Positions 33,115-43,403 are shown, numbered from the stretch's first letter. The stretch is DNA of 64,000 nt from Niastella sp. OAS944 (GCA_024809215.1 JANUBW010000003.1:682001-746000); one strand, 5' to 3'. Program-made: numbers and translations. Notes: generated by a model from the letters alone, not told the origin.

Positions 33115-34266
33115 TTGACGCCGATACAAATTCAATCAAAACTTCCCCAGGTTGGCACTACCATTTTCACTGTTATGAGCGCCCTGGCTACCGGGCATAA
33201 AGCTGTGAATCTGGGACAGGGGTTTCCCGATTTTCCCATGAGCGCCGGGCTAACCGCTTTGGTAACCGAAGCCATGAACAATGGGTATAATCAATACGCT
33301 CCCATGCCCGGCTGGATGCCGTTGCGCGAAGCCGTTGCCGAAAAGATTGAATTTTTGTATAACTCAATTGTAAGTCCCGACACAGATATAACAATTACAC
33401 CCGGCGGCACCTATGCTATTTATACTGCGCTTACTACAGTATTACAACCTGGCGATGAAGTAATTGTTTTTGAACCGGCATACGATAGTTATATACCCAA
33501 CATAGTAGTGAATGGCGCCGTACCGGTACGCATCAATTTGCAATTTCCCGAATACAAGATCAACTGGGCAGAAGTGCGTGAAAAGATAACTCCCAAAACC
33601 AGGGTTATTATGCTGAACTCACCGCACAACCCAACCGGCGCTGTGCTGCGCGAAGAAGATATTCTGCAACTGCGCGAGCTGGTTAAAGACACCAACATCA
33701 TCATTGTATCAGATGAAGTATATGAGCATATTGTTTTTGATAATGTAAAACACCAAAGCATACTGCGCTACCCCGATCTGGTGCAAAGAAGTTTTATATG
33801 TTTTTCATTTGGTAAAGTGTATCATTGCACGGGTTGGAAGCTGGGATACTGCGTGGCGCCGGCCGCTTTTACCAGCGAGTTTCGTAAAGTGCATCAGTTC
33901 AATTGCTTTAGCTGTCATACCCCTTCGCAGGTGGCGCTGGCTACCTTTCTGCGTAATAAAGACTCCTATTTATCCCTTGCTTCTTTTCTGCAAAATAAGC
34001 GCGATTACTTTTTACAATTGATGAAAGATACCCGCTTTACAATGCTCGATAGCAAGGGCAGTTATTTCATTTGTGCTAAGTACGATCGCATTAGCGATGA
34101 AACCGATAAGGATTTTGCGGTTCGCATCACCAAAGAATTTGGGGTAGCCGTTATTCCCGTTTCTGCGTTTTACCAAAATGCAACCGATAACAAAGTAGTA
34201 CGCTTTTGTTTTGGCAAAAAAGAAGAAACACTGGCGCTGGCTGCTGAACGTTTAGCACGAATATAA
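33115..34266 (+). CDS. Class I/II aminotransferase, YbdL/methionine aminotransferase type
   Basis: A 383-residue pyridoxal-phosphate enzyme, starting at a TTG 10 bases after the previous gene. NLGQGFPDFPMS, YAPMPGWMPLREAV, TPGGTYAIYTAL, SPHNPTGAV and SDEVYEHIVF are as in YbdL and kynurenine aminotransferases; the cofactor lysine lies in SFGKVYHCTGWKLGY. It likely transaminates methionine or aromatic amino acids with a 2-oxo acid, as in the methionine salvage pathway. Confidence 0.9.
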   Translation: MTPIQIQSKLPQVGTTIFTVMSALATGHKAVNLGQGFPDFPMSAGLTALVTEAMNNGYNQYAPMPGWMPLREAVAEKIEFLYNSIVSPDTDITITPGGTYAIYTALTTVLQPGDEVIVFEPAYDSYIPNIVVNGAVPVRINLQFPEYKINWAEVREKITPKTRVIMLNSPHNPTGAVLREEDILQLRELVKDTNIIIVSDEVYEHIVFDNVKHQSILRYPDLVQRSFICFSFGKVYHCTGWKLGYCVAPAAFTSEFRKVHQFNCFSCHTPSQVALATFLRNKDSYLSLASFLQNKRDYFLQLMKDTRFTMLDSKGSYFICAKYDRISDETDKDFAVRITKEFGVAVIPVSAFYQNATDNKVVRFCFGKKEETLALAAERLARI

Positions 34267-34291
34267 ACGGTTAATTTTTTAAATTAGCTGT

Positions 34292-34780
34292 ATGATAACG
34301 CTTATCCCAATGCTTGCCGAACATGCCGGTGCCGTACTTGAAATCTATGGCCATGGTATTGCCTCAGGTATGGCCACCTTTGAAACCAAAGTGCCTAACT
34401 GGGAAACATTTAACCTCAAATATCTTCCCCACTCAAGAATAATAGCACTGGATGGAAATGAACCAGTTGGCTGGGCTGCGCTTACACCTGTATCGGCAAG
34501 GGAATGTTATAGCGGTGTAGCCGAAGTAAGCGTGTATGTTCATCAGCAACACCAGCGAAAAGGTATTGGCAGAATGCTGCTTGAAGAGTTGATAAACCTA
34601 AGTGAACAAAACGACATTTGGTCGTTGTTGAGCGTTATTCATGAAGAGAACAGGGCCAGTATTCATTTACACGAACAATGTGGTTTTCGCTATATTGGTT
34701 ATCGCGAACGTATTGCCCAGCTCGATGGAATATGGCGCACTACAGTAATGCTCGAAAAACGAAGTAAATTAATAGGGTAA
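34292..34780 (+). CDS. GNAT N-acetyltransferase, phosphinothricin acetyltransferase type
   Basis: A 162-residue acetyltransferase. ATFETKVPNWETF, GWAALTPVSARECYSGVAEV, SVYVHQQHQRKGIGRMLLEE (acetyl-CoA loop QRKGIG) and EENRASIHLHEQCGFRYIG are characteristic of the Pat/bar group. It acetylates an amino group of an unknown amine or amino acid. Resistance to phosphinothricin cannot be claimed from sequence. It ends the run of genes that starts at manC. Confidence 0.9.
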   Translation: MITLIPMLAEHAGAVLEIYGHGIASGMATFETKVPNWETFNLKYLPHSRIIALDGNEPVGWAALTPVSARECYSGVAEVSVYVHQQHQRKGIGRMLLEELINLSEQNDIWSLLSVIHEENRASIHLHEQCGFRYIGYRERIAQLDGIWRTTVMLEKRSKLIG

Positions 34781-35164
34781 TTAAAAGCACCCCTCCTACA
34801 TTGTATCTCCTCTTATTTATACACTTCTTTGTGAAAGTTGCTTTAACAACCATTTAAGATTTGTACAACAAACCTTTTATATCATTTACTGTCTTATATA
34901 TAAGTGTGAATTGCACAAATGATGAAGTAGCGATCTGGTTTTGTTAGCCAATAGTTAAGGGAGTTCTTGGTTGTTGCCTATGCAGTAATTCATATTTAAA
35001 TTTACACTCAAGTAATAAATGCGATTGCAACGCACATAAAAGATATTATTAGGACGGTTTATTTTTCATGGATTGGACAAAAACACAAAGGGACTCTGTC
35101 GAGAGCCCCTTTTTCTTTGTCCGCCGAAGCCTTAGCGTAGGCGGATCGTTTAAATATTGTAAGT
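34781..35164 (+). other. Intergenic region with possible orphan transcript and terminator
   Basis: About 385 bases without a gene. TAAATTTA near 34994 could be a -7 box. A long hairpin ends the region: GGACAAA (35075) and TTTGTCC (35116) enclose AAAGGGACTC/GAGAGCCCCTTT with a T-run. A CCGCC/GGCGG-like palindrome follows at about 35121-35145. The terminator may serve the acetyltransferase gene or an unannotated RNA. Confidence 0.45.
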
Positions 35165-37288
35165 CTATTTCAGTAGTTGATAAGCTATCAAACTCATTAC
35201 ATAAGCCAGCCCGGTCATATAAACCAGTTGTATCAATGGCCATTTCCAGCTACGCGTTTCTCTTTTAACAATAGCAAGGGTACTCATACACTGCATGGCG
35301 AATGCATAAAATATCATTAGCGAAATGCCGGTTGCCAGGGTGTATACCTTACTGCCATCGGGCCGTACAGCTGCATGCATTTTTTGCATCAGTGTACTTT
35401 CATCGGCATCGTCGCCACCTTCAACACTATACAGTGTTGCCATGGTTCCAACAAACACTTCACGTGCAGCAAATGAGGTGATCAGGGCAATACCAATTTT
35501 CCAGTCGTACCCCAATGGTTCAATCACCGGCTCAATGCTGCGGCCTAAAATGCCTGCATATGAATTTGCCAGCAGCTCGGTATTTTTTGACCGGCTGAGT
35601 TCGGCTTCCTGATCGGGATGTTCTTTTATTTGTTGTTCGTACCGGCTTTCAACCTCGGCCATTTTTGCTTTAGGTCCATACGTGCTCAATGCCCAAAGTA
35701 TAAGACTAATGACCATGATTATTTTGCCGGCATCAAATACAAAGATCTTTGCCTTGCTAACCATTGTCACCAACACGTTCTTCCAACGGGGCGCCCGGTA
35801 CACCGGAAGTTCCAGAATGAAAAAGCTTTTCTCTTTAATGTTAATAAACAAGCGGGCAATATATGAAACCAACATTGACATTATTGGTCCCATTAGGTAC
35901 AGGCCCATCATTACCAAACCCTGCAAACCCAAAAAGCCGGCAAACATTTTCTTGGGAATAACCAACCCAATAAGAATGGTATACACGGGCAGGCGGGCGC
36001 TGCAGCTCATTAAGGGTGTAACCAATATAGTGAGTAATCTTTCTTTTTTGTTTTCAATATTACGGGCGCTCATAATGGCCGGCACGGCACAGGCAAAGCC
36101 ACTGATCATAGGCATTACGCTTTTACCATTTAAGCCCACTTTGCGCATTAGTTTATCGGTTAAAAAACTTATGCGGGCCATATACCCCGTGTCTTCAAGT
36201 ATGGTAACCAAACCAAACAAGATCATTATCTGTGGAATAAAGATCAGGATGCCACCCAGGCCTGCCACAATACCATTAATAAATAAGTCGGAAAACCAGC
36301 CTGGCGACATAACATTGGTAAGCCAGCCGCTAATTGCACCAAATGCCCAGTCTATCGCATTCATTGGGTATTCGGCCAGCCAAAAAACACTTTGAAATAA
36401 AAGGAACAAAACAGCCAACAGAATAAGATAACCCCAACGACGGTGTAAAAAGATATTATCCAGCTTTTCGGTGAACAATGTTTTTTGCAGCGGCGACGGC
36501 TCAGTTACCGATTGTTTCAGAATGGCGCCTATACGTTGATAACGCTGCAGTATTTCTTCTGCCTGCGTTTTGGTATGATTGAAGTTATTAGCCTGTTCAA
36601 TAGATTCAATTTTATCCTGTATTGATTTGTGCAGGGAAAACGACTCGTGGTTGATGAGATAGTGAACAGCTTTATAATCGCTCAGCTCGGGAAACAATTC
36701 CTTCACACTACCAATGGCGGCCGGTGCCAGTGCTTCGTTATTGATAAAATCGCGAACAGGCGCTTTGTATAATTCGAGGGCGGTTTGTTCTATCGCTTTT
36801 TTCAGTGGTTGAATGCCTTTGTTCTTACGCGGGTTGATGGGAATTACCGGTACACCCAATTCTCTTTCCAGTTCAGGCACATCTATTTGAATGCCTTTTT
36901 GCCGGGCAATATCCATCATGGTAAGGCCTACCACTACAGGAATTTTCAGGTCAATGATCTGCGACGCAAATAGCAGGTTGCGCTTTAGGTTGCTGGCGTC
37001 AGCAATTAAAACTACCATTTCAGGCTCATCCACTTCTTTATCCTGCCGCATCAAAACACGGTAAGCCACCCATTCATCTTCACGCCGGGGGTATAAGCTA
37101 TAAGTACCAGGCAGGTCAACAATAGAAGCGGTAACCTCATCTGATAGTTGACAGAAGCCTACTTTTTTGTCTACCGTTACACCCGGAAAGTTTCCTACTT
37201 TCTGGTTCAGGCCGGTTAAAACATTGAACAGGGAACTTTTGCCACTGTTTGGATTTCCTACTAATGCAATATGTATCGTCTTCGCCAT
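35165..37288 (-). CDS. feoB: Ferrous iron transporter FeoB
   Basis: A 707-residue protein with an N-terminal G domain (GNPNSGKSSLFNVLTG, then DLPGTYSLYP and GLTMMDIA) and a helical spacer. It then has a membrane domain with two Gate motifs, including ISGFACAVPAIMSARNIENK and FAAREVFVGTMATLYS. It imports Fe(II) across the inner membrane. No FeoA domain or feoA gene is seen next to it in the window. It appears monocistronic; a short intergenic gap of about 120 bases separates it from ldhA upstream on the same strand. Confidence 0.96.
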   Translation of the reverse strand: MAKTIHIALVGNPNSGKSSLFNVLTGLNQKVGNFPGVTVDKKVGFCQLSDEVTASIVDLPGTYSLYPRREDEWVAYRVLMRQDKEVDEPEMVVLIADASNLKRNLLFASQIIDLKIPVVVGLTMMDIARQKGIQIDVPELERELGVPVIPINPRKNKGIQPLKKAIEQTALELYKAPVRDFINNEALAPAAIGSVKELFPELSDYKAVHYLINHESFSLHKSIQDKIESIEQANNFNHTKTQAEEILQRYQRIGAILKQSVTEPSPLQKTLFTEKLDNIFLHRRWGYLILLAVLFLLFQSVFWLAEYPMNAIDWAFGAISGWLTNVMSPGWFSDLFINGIVAGLGGILIFIPQIMILFGLVTILEDTGYMARISFLTDKLMRKVGLNGKSVMPMISGFACAVPAIMSARNIENKKERLLTILVTPLMSCSARLPVYTILIGLVIPKKMFAGFLGLQGLVMMGLYLMGPIMSMLVSYIARLFINIKEKSFFILELPVYRAPRWKNVLVTMVSKAKIFVFDAGKIIMVISLILWALSTYGPKAKMAEVESRYEQQIKEHPDQEAELSRSKNTELLANSYAGILGRSIEPVIEPLGYDWKIGIALITSFAAREVFVGTMATLYSVEGGDDADESTLMQKMHAAVRPDGSKVYTLATGISLMIFYAFAMQCMSTLAIVKRETRSWKWPLIQLVYMTGLAYVMSLIAYQLLK

Positions 37289-37408
37289 TACAAAAAATGC
37301 CCTTTTGCATTAAGCAAAAGGGTGCTAAAAAGAGACCGCAAAATTACCAATTAATACCCGGCCGGGATTTACGATATAAGTAAAAACTAGGTGATTATAA
37401 CAAAACAC

Positions 37409-38392
37409 TTAGATTACTTTGTTCACGAGTGGTTTGCCGGCCTCAAAATCCTGCACATTTTGCAGGGTGGTTTTGGCAATTTCGGTAAGCGCTTCATCGG
37501 TAAAGAAACCCTGGTGGCTGGTTATAAGCACATTGGGGAAGCTCATCAAACGCATAATAATGTCATCTTCAATGATCTGCTCACTCAAATTATGAAAAAA
37601 CAACTTTTCTTCCTGCTCATACACATCGATGCCCAGGTAACCAAGGTGACATGTTTTTAAGGCATGAATGGCATCACGCGTATCAATCAAAGCGCCGCGG
37701 CTGGTATTGATAAGCATAACGCCGGGTTTCATCAACCGCAGTGTATTAGCATTTATAATATGTTTTGTTTGATCGGTAAGCGGGCAATGTAATGAAATGA
37801 TATCGCATTGCGGAAGCAGCTTTACCAGCGGCAGGTATTCAATGCCCTTTGCTTCCAGGTCTTTATTGGCAATAAGGTCGAATGCCAGCACCCGGCAACC
37901 AAAGCCCTTCATTATTTGGGCAAACACCTGGCCTATTTTGCCAGTGCCTATAACGCCCACCGTTTTACCGTACAGGTCGAACCCGGTTAAATTTTCCAGT
38001 GAAAAGTTGCCTTCCCGCACGCGATTATACGCTTTATGCGTTTTGCGGTTTAGCGTAAGAATAAGCGCCACGGCATGCTCTGCAACCGCATATGGCGAAT
38101 AGGCTGGCACCCGCACTATTTTAATGTTGTTGGCTTTTGTTGCTTCCAGGTCAACGTTGTTGTAGCCCGCACATCGCATAGCAATGAGTTGCACGCCCCC
38201 GGCTGCCAGCCCTTTTATTACGGCGGCGTTCAGCACATCGTTTACAAAAGCACAGACGGCCCCACAGCCTTCGGCCAGGGTAACTGTTTGCTCGTTCAGC
38301 TGGGCCTCAAAAAATGCCAACTCATGGTTGGTGTTATACTTTGTGAAATACTCCTTATCGTATGGCTGCGTGGAAAAGAAGGCGATTTTCAT
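37409..38392 (-). CDS. ldhA: D-lactate dehydrogenase / D-2-hydroxyacid dehydrogenase
   Basis: A 327-residue NAD-dependent enzyme. GVIGTGKIGQVFAQIMKGFG is the dinucleotide fold, CDIISLHCPLT and MLINTSRGALIDTRD carry the substrate Arg and surrounding residues, EEKLFF the catalytic Glu region and ITSHQGFFTDEA the catalytic His. The N-terminus KIAFFSTQPYDKEYF is typical of the LdhA group. It reduces pyruvate to D-lactate in fermentation. Confidence 0.92.
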   Translation of the reverse strand: MKIAFFSTQPYDKEYFTKYNTNHELAFFEAQLNEQTVTLAEGCGAVCAFVNDVLNAAVIKGLAAGGVQLIAMRCAGYNNVDLEATKANNIKIVRVPAYSPYAVAEHAVALILTLNRKTHKAYNRVREGNFSLENLTGFDLYGKTVGVIGTGKIGQVFAQIMKGFGCRVLAFDLIANKDLEAKGIEYLPLVKLLPQCDIISLHCPLTDQTKHIINANTLRLMKPGVMLINTSRGALIDTRDAIHALKTCHLGYLGIDVYEQEEKLFFHNLSEQIIEDDIIMRLMSFPNVLITSHQGFFTDEALTEIAKTTLQNVQDFEAGKPLVNKVI

Positions 38393-38429
38393 AGGAACAA
38401 AAGTAGCTGAAAGGCGAGGGAGTTGAGTT

Positions 38430-38830
38430 GACGAAACTCAGTCTTTCACCTAAATGTTCTCAGTTTGTAGTTCTCAATTCACTGTTCATGGTTCACAGTT
38501 CACAGGTGAGAGCCCTAAGTACAGGAATGTTACTCGTTCTTAGATGCAAGTTATTCTGTTATTCAGTTGTTCAGTTTTTGGGGTCTTCGCTGCGCTCGCC
38601 ATTGTCCAGTGTGACTGGCTTTTGCCAACGTTTTTCGGCTTCGCTGCGCCTGAATTTCCTCAATTATTCGTCAACCTGTATTTCCTCTATTAACTTTCTC
38701 AACGCTATCAACTTTTCAACTCCTCGTCAACTCGTTAACCGGTTAACTCGTCAACTTGTATTTCCTTTATCAACTCCATCACCGGTATCAACTTTTCAAC
38801 TATTTGATGGCGTTAAGCGTTGATTTACAA
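38430..38830. repeat. GTTAAC/TCAACT-type intergenic repeat, long copy
   Basis: About 400 bases contain TTATTCAGTTGTTCAG, GTCAACTCGTTAACCGGTTA and ATCAACTTTTCAACT motifs, shared with 2455-2700 and 55380-55860. A plus-strand frame of 131 codons runs across it but has repeat composition. The block stands about 25 bases before the stop of the small membrane gene at 38854. Confidence 0.7.
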
Positions 38831-38853
38831 TACTTTTCCTCGACTGCCTCACC

Positions 38854-39102
38854 CTAGCCTGCCTTGGTTTTTTCCAGATTGCGGGCAATGTTTCGTTCAG
38901 AAATAGTAAACCCTATATACAAGCCAATGGAAAATATTCCAATTATAAGGAATGTAAGAAAGAAGGTAAATGCATGGTGAAAATCGCCATTTGGCGGAAC
39001 TGCCTTGCGCAGGTCTTCGTAATATCTGAACGCTGCAATAAGTGGAGAAACACCAAGCGTGAGAAAAGGTGCTTTCTCAAGCGTATACAACTTACTTTTC
39101 AT
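38854..39102 (-). CDS. Small membrane protein, 82 aa, hypothetical
   Basis: The protein starts MKSKLYTLEKAPFLTLGVSP and has one or two hydrophobic segments (FTFFLTFLIIGIFSIGLYIG) followed by a basic tail (SERNIARNLEKTKAG). No family is recognised. It is divergent from asnS and has no neighbours on its strand. Confidence 0.5.
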   Translation of the reverse strand: MKSKLYTLEKAPFLTLGVSPLIAAFRYYEDLRKAVPPNGDFHHAFTFFLTFLIIGIFSIGLYIGFTISERNIARNLEKTKAG

Positions 39103-39225
39103 AAAACATGAGCGGTTGGCTTTTTATGGGTTATAAGTTGTTGGTTTAAAAGTAACAAACACTCATTAGTTTCTCAAATATTTATTATCCTCCTTGTTTT
39201 CAACTCACAAACTTCTACCAATACT

Positions 39226-39233
39226 TATCTTTG
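39226..39233 (+). promoter_or_regulatory. Promoter -7 box of asnS
   Basis: TATCTTTG lies 45 bases before the asnS ATG. No clear -33 partner at the usual distance. Confidence 0.45.
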
Positions 39234-39277
39234 CTGCCCGCCAGAACGCGGGTAAAACGTTTTAAAACTTATAGGAT

Positions 39278-40717
39278 ATGTTCAACAAACGGGTAAAAGT
39301 TAAAGATCTGCTGGCCAGTGAGCCTACCGGGCAGGAAGTTATTGTTATGGGTTGGGTGCGGGGCTTCCGCAATAATCAGTTTATTGCCATTAATGACGGT
39401 AGTACCAATAATAATATACAGGTGGTGGCTGAACTGGGCACGTTTGATGAAGCTATCCTTAAACGACTTACCCAAAGCGCTTCAGTAAAAGTAACTGGTA
39501 CCCTTATCGCTTCTCAGGGTAAAGGCCAGAAAGTTGAAGTAAAAGCAACTACTATCGAAATTTTAGGTGATTGCGATCCGGAAAAGTATCCATTACAATT
39601 AAGAAACCGTCCAAGCCTTGAGTATTTACGCGAAATCGCTCACCTGCGTTTCCGTACCCAAACCTTTGGTTCGGTGTTTCGTGTGCGCCACGCATTGGCA
39701 TTCGCCGTTCATAAATTCTATAACGAAAAGGGTTTTGTGTACATGCACACGCCCATAGTTACAGCCAGCGATGCCGAAGGCGCCGGTGAAATGTTTCGTG
39801 TAACCACATTGCCAATGGACAATCCGCCGCGCAACGAAGACGGCTCCATCAATTTTAAAGAAGACTTCTTTGGCCGCAGTACCAACTTAACAGTGAGCGG
39901 TCAACTGGAAGGTGAACTGGCTGCCATGGCCTTTAGTGAGATCTATACCTTTGGGCCTACCTTCAGAGCCGAGAATTCAAACACCGCCCGTCACCTGGCA
40001 GAGTTTTGGATGATTGAGCCTGAAATGGCCTTCTACGACCTGGAAGATAATATGAACCTGGCCGAAGAGTTCATCAAATACCTTATTCGCCATGTGATGG
40101 AGAATAACCGCGAAGACCTGGATTTTCTGGCGCAACGCCTGGCAGAAGAAGAAAAACAACTGCCACAGGATAAGCGCAGCGAAATGGGATTGATTGAAAA
40201 GCTGGAGTTCGTACTGAATAATAATTTTGAGCGTATAACCTATACCGAAGCCATCGACATTTTGCTTAATTCACCAGCATACAAAAAGAAGAAATTCCAG
40301 TATGAAGTGAAATGGGGCATCGATATGCAAAGCGAGCACGAACGCTACCTGGTTGAAAAGCATTTCAAAAAACCGGTTATCGTTACCAACTATCCTAAAG
40401 ACATTAAGGCGTTTTATATGCGCCAGAACGATGATGGTAAAACCGTAGCCGCCATGGATATCCTTGCGCCTGGTATTGGTGAAATTGTTGGTGGTTCACA
40501 AAGGGAAGAACGCCTTGATAAACTTACACAGCGCATGGAAGAAATGCACATCCCTGTTGAAGAAATGTGGTGGTTCCTCGATACCCGCCGCTATGGTACA
40601 GTACCGCATGCCGGCTTTGGCCTTGGCTTCGAAAGAATGGTATTGTTTGTAACAGGTATGACCAACATACGCGACGTAATTGCCTTCCCAAGAACGCCGA
40701 AGAATGCAGAATTCTAA
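39278..40717 (+). CDS. asnS: Asparaginyl-tRNA synthetase
   Basis: A 479-residue class IIb enzyme. The N-terminal OB fold binds the anticodon ([20 protein letters not shown]). The catalytic core has motif 1 around [20 protein letters not shown], motif 2 with [20 protein letters not shown] and motif 3 [15 protein letters not shown]. Asn- rather than Asp-specific features include [13 protein letters not shown]. It charges tRNA-Asn in the cytoplasm. It has its own promoter and a strong terminator. Confidence 0.97.
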   Translation: MFNKRVKVKDLLASEPTGQEVIVMGWVRGFRNNQFIAINDGSTNNNIQVVAELGTFDEAILKRLTQSASVKVTGTLIASQGKGQKVEVKATTIEILGDCDPEKYPLQLRNRPSLEYLREIAHLRFRTQTFGSVFRVRHALAFAVHKFYNEKGFVYMHTPIVTASDAEGAGEMFRVTTLPMDNPPRNEDGSINFKEDFFGRSTNLTVSGQLEGELAAMAFSEIYTFGPTFRAENSNTARHLAEFWMIEPEMAFYDLEDNMNLAEEFIKYLIRHVMENNREDLDFLAQRLAEEEKQLPQDKRSEMGLIEKLEFVLNNNFERITYTEAIDILLNSPAYKKKKFQYEVKWGIDMQSEHERYLVEKHFKKPVIVTNYPKDIKAFYMRQNDDGKTVAAMDILAPGIGEIVGGSQREERLDKLTQRMEEMHIPVEEMWWFLDTRRYGTVPHAGFGLGFERMVLFVTGMTNIRDVIAFPRTPKNAEF

Positions 40718-40734
40718 GCAATAATATTTAAATA

Positions 40735-40768
40735 AAAAAGGCGTCCTTATATAGCGGGACGCCTTTTC
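40735..40768. terminator. Bidirectional terminator between asnS and usp gene
   Basis: AAAAAGGCGTCC and GGACGCCTTTTC flank a 10-base loop, with A- and T-runs on both sides, so it can stop both convergent genes. Confidence 0.85.
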
Positions 40769-40779
40769 TTTTTTGATAG

Positions 40780-41613
40780 CTATTCATGAATGGAAACTAT
40801 CGGTATGTGTGCATGGGTTATTAGTTCACGACTTTTGCTTTTATGAAAAAGCCTGTCGATAAACCGATGTTTTTTGGGAATTATCATAACCATGTCGAGG
40901 TTATTATGCTCCGCAAAACTGCTGATGCTTTCCATTACATCTTTGCCTGTTAGCTGCACATATTTAGGACGTACATCTTCCAACATGGCATCCAGATAAG
41001 CATTGTCCATTGTGGTTTCTTCCAAATCATCCTGATCAATATCCTGTACATTCAGCACATACAATTCAGCACCAAATTCCTGCACTATATTTTTAATATA
41101 CTCTACCGGTGTCGACTGCACTACATTTTCAAAATCACAAGCCAGTCCAATTTTTTTGATGCCATGATAAGTAGTGCCGGGTGGCACAACAATTACCGGG
41201 CATTTTAACTGGCGAATAGCGGTGAGCGTATTGCTGCCCATGATCATTCGCTCCAGCCCGGTTGCGCCATGGCTGCCCATAATAATAGCAAGTGGTTGAA
41301 CCGATTTGCATATAGCTCCCAATTCTTCAATAGTATCGCCTAAACGTGCCTCGGTGTATACTTGAATTTGTCCTGCAGTGGCTATAACCAGGTTCTTTTT
41401 CAATTCCTCTAACCGTTCTATACTGGTCCTTTTTACTTCTTCAATAGAAACAGTAGTAACGGGCGACACAGGGGGATCTGTAAAGGATACCGGTACATTG
41501 TACACGTGCAGTAACACTATACCGGCATTAATTGCCTGCGCCATGTCAACAGCATAATTCATTGCATTGACACTTACAGACGAAAAATCGGTAGGAACTA
41601 CCAGTGTTTTCAT
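40780..41613 (-). CDS. Universal stress protein, tandem UspA domains
   Basis: A 277-residue protein. Domain 1 begins MKTLVVPTDFSSVSVNAMNY and ends with the ATP-binding motif GSHGATGLERMIMGSNT. Domain 2 begins near IKKIGLACDFENVVQ and has no G-x2-G-x9-G motif, so probably only the first binds nucleotide. Tandem Usp proteins with this arrangement are common in Bacteroidota and respond to stress or stasis. Confidence 0.92.
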   Translation of the reverse strand: MKTLVVPTDFSSVSVNAMNYAVDMAQAINAGIVLLHVYNVPVSFTDPPVSPVTTVSIEEVKRTSIERLEELKKNLVIATAGQIQVYTEARLGDTIEELGAICKSVQPLAIIMGSHGATGLERMIMGSNTLTAIRQLKCPVIVVPPGTTYHGIKKIGLACDFENVVQSTPVEYIKNIVQEFGAELYVLNVQDIDQDDLEETTMDNAYLDAMLEDVRPKYVQLTGKDVMESISSFAEHNNLDMVMIIPKKHRFIDRLFHKSKSRELITHAHIPIVSIHE

Positions 41614-41706
41614 GTTTTTTCTTTTTTAATTAATAAAAGTTCTTTTCCGCTCCTTATATATATGGAAAAATTGTGCCACCGCATCTTATTTTCAAACCAA
41701 CAACTT

Positions 41707-42267
41707 ATGGCTGAAATAAATGCACCTGCCACCGGCAGCAACAAACCCGGTGCGCGCAGAAGTAAAAAATTAAGTACCCGTGTTGACTTAACTCCCATGG
41801 TTGACCTCGGGTTTTTATTGATCACCTTTTTTATTTTCACTACCACAATGTCAAGCCCCAAAGTGATGAAATTGGCAATGCCGAAAGATACCGATGATGG
41901 TGATCTTACACCCATTGGCCAAAGCACCGCATTGACAGTAATACCACTCGATGCAAACAGGATCTTTTATTACCATGGCGATTTAGAGAGCGCATTAAAA
42001 GAAAATACTTATGGTGTTACCAGTTATTCCGTAACAGATGGGCTGGGACAAATTATTAGAACAAAACAGGCGGCGCTTGACAAAACGAAAGCTGGTAAAC
42101 ATGAAGACCTTATGGTAATGATAAAGCCAACGCCGGAATCGAATTACCAGAATGTTGTAAACGTATTGGATGAAATGTTGATAAATGATGTGAAGCATTA
42201 TGCTGTATTGGATGTTACGCCCCAGGAAAAAGATGTTGCCAATACAAAAAGCACATCGGCGCTATAG
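41707..42267 (+). CDS. ExbD/TolR-type biopolymer transport protein
   Basis: From ATG 41707 the protein has 186 residues; the longer frame from 41662 is less likely. A short basic cytoplasmic N-terminus (RRSKKLSTRVDLTPMVDLGF) precedes a single helix (LLITFFIFTTTM) with the conserved membrane Asp in TPMVDLG, the proton-carrying residue. The periplasmic domain is about 130 residues. ExbD works with ExbB and TonB to energise outer-membrane receptors, but no exbB or tonB is adjacent, which suggests other copies in the genome. Confidence 0.88.
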   Translation: MAEINAPATGSNKPGARRSKKLSTRVDLTPMVDLGFLLITFFIFTTTMSSPKVMKLAMPKDTDDGDLTPIGQSTALTVIPLDANRIFYYHGDLESALKENTYGVTSYSVTDGLGQIIRTKQAALDKTKAGKHEDLMVMIKPTPESNYQNVVNVLDEMLINDVKHYAVLDVTPQEKDVANTKSTSAL

Positions 42268-42445
42268 TTTTATGGGTAAAGTAATGGGCACTTACTAACG
42301 GCTTATGCTTCGAAATACCCAATTACCGGTATTCTGTAAACAATTATTTATTGTCTTAAATTTTGTGGAGCTTGCAGGGTTTTGTAAATTGTATGTCCCT
42401 CGAAATTTCAGGTAATTCATTGTATTAACCGAATAAATAATTTTT

Positions 42446-43390
42446 ATGGCAATACCGGTAGTGAACCTCGCCGATTTTTTATCTGGCGATCCACAGTTAA
42501 AGCAAGCATTTGTTAATCAGTTAGGCAAAGCGTATGAAGAAGTAGGATTCGTGGCAGTAAAGAATCATGGCATACCCGATGACCTCATTGCCGATCTGTA
42601 TAAATATGTGCAACAGTTTTTTGCTTTACCCGGCGAAGAAAAGAAGAAATATGAAATACCGGATCTGGCTGGTCAGCGAGGGTATACATCGTTTGGCAAA
42701 GAACATGCAAAGGGAAGTGATGCGCCAGACTTAAAAGAGTTCTTCCAATTCGGTCAGGTGGTTGAAGATAATGATCCTATTAAAAGTGAATATCCCGATA
42801 ATGTTCAGGTAAACGATGTGCCTGCATTCAATGCCACGTTTACAAAAGCGTACCGCGCATTTGAGAAATCGGGTAGGGCATTGTTACAGGCAATTGCCTT
42901 GTATCTGGGGCTCAATGAGCATTATTTTGACGAATACATTCATAATGGCAATTCCATTTTGCGGGCTATTCATTATCCGCCTATAACACAGGAGCCAAAA
43001 TCGGCCATTCGTGCCGAACAGCATGAGGATATTAACTTAATAACCCTGCTTGTTGGCGCTTCGGCCGATGGATTACAAATTCTAACCAAACAAAATGAAT
43101 GGGTACCGGTAACTTCATTACCTGAGCAAATAGTAGTGAACGTGGGCGACATGTTACAACGCCTTACCAATAATAAACTAAAATCTACTACGCACAGGGT
43201 CGTAAATCCACCAAGGGAAATGTGGGGTTCTTCAAGGTTTTCTATCCCCTTCTTTCTGCATCCGAAAGGCGAAATGAGCCTGGCTTGCTTAGAAAGTTGT
43301 ATCGATGAAAGCCATCCTAAGGCTTTTCCTGATGCTACCGCCGGTGAATACCTCGATGAACGCCTGCGCGAGATTGGATTAAAGAAATAA
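42446..43390 (+). CDS. 2-oxoglutarate/Fe(II)-dependent oxygenase, isopenicillin N synthase family
   Basis: A 314-residue non-haem iron enzyme. The N-terminal DIOX_N part has AYEEVGFVAVKNHGIPDDLI, and the jelly-roll part has the iron ligands HxD (AEQHEDINLITLL) and the distal His (STTHRVVNPP), with the 2-oxoglutarate Arg in SSRFSIPFF. The family modifies small molecules by hydroxylation or ring formation; the substrate is unknown and no biosynthetic cluster is adjacent. A terminator follows. Confidence 0.9.
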   Translation: MAIPVVNLADFLSGDPQLKQAFVNQLGKAYEEVGFVAVKNHGIPDDLIADLYKYVQQFFALPGEEKKKYEIPDLAGQRGYTSFGKEHAKGSDAPDLKEFFQFGQVVEDNDPIKSEYPDNVQVNDVPAFNATFTKAYRAFEKSGRALLQAIALYLGLNEHYFDEYIHNGNSILRAIHYPPITQEPKSAIRAEQHEDINLITLLVGASADGLQILTKQNEWVPVTSLPEQIVVNVGDMLQRLTNNKLKSTTHRVVNPPREMWGSSRFSIPFFLHPKGEMSLACLESCIDESHPKAFPDATAGEYLDERLREIGLKK

Positions 43391-43403
43391 TTAATTGATT
43401 TTG

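Noticed and set aside
35068-35268. 66-codon plus-strand frame over the feoB 3' end
   Set aside because: It runs through a terminator hairpin and is antisense to feoB.
38428-38823. 131-codon plus-strand frame before asnS
   Set aside because: The sequence is the TCAACT/GTTAAC repeat with Ser/Leu/Thr-biased translation and no protein-like pattern.
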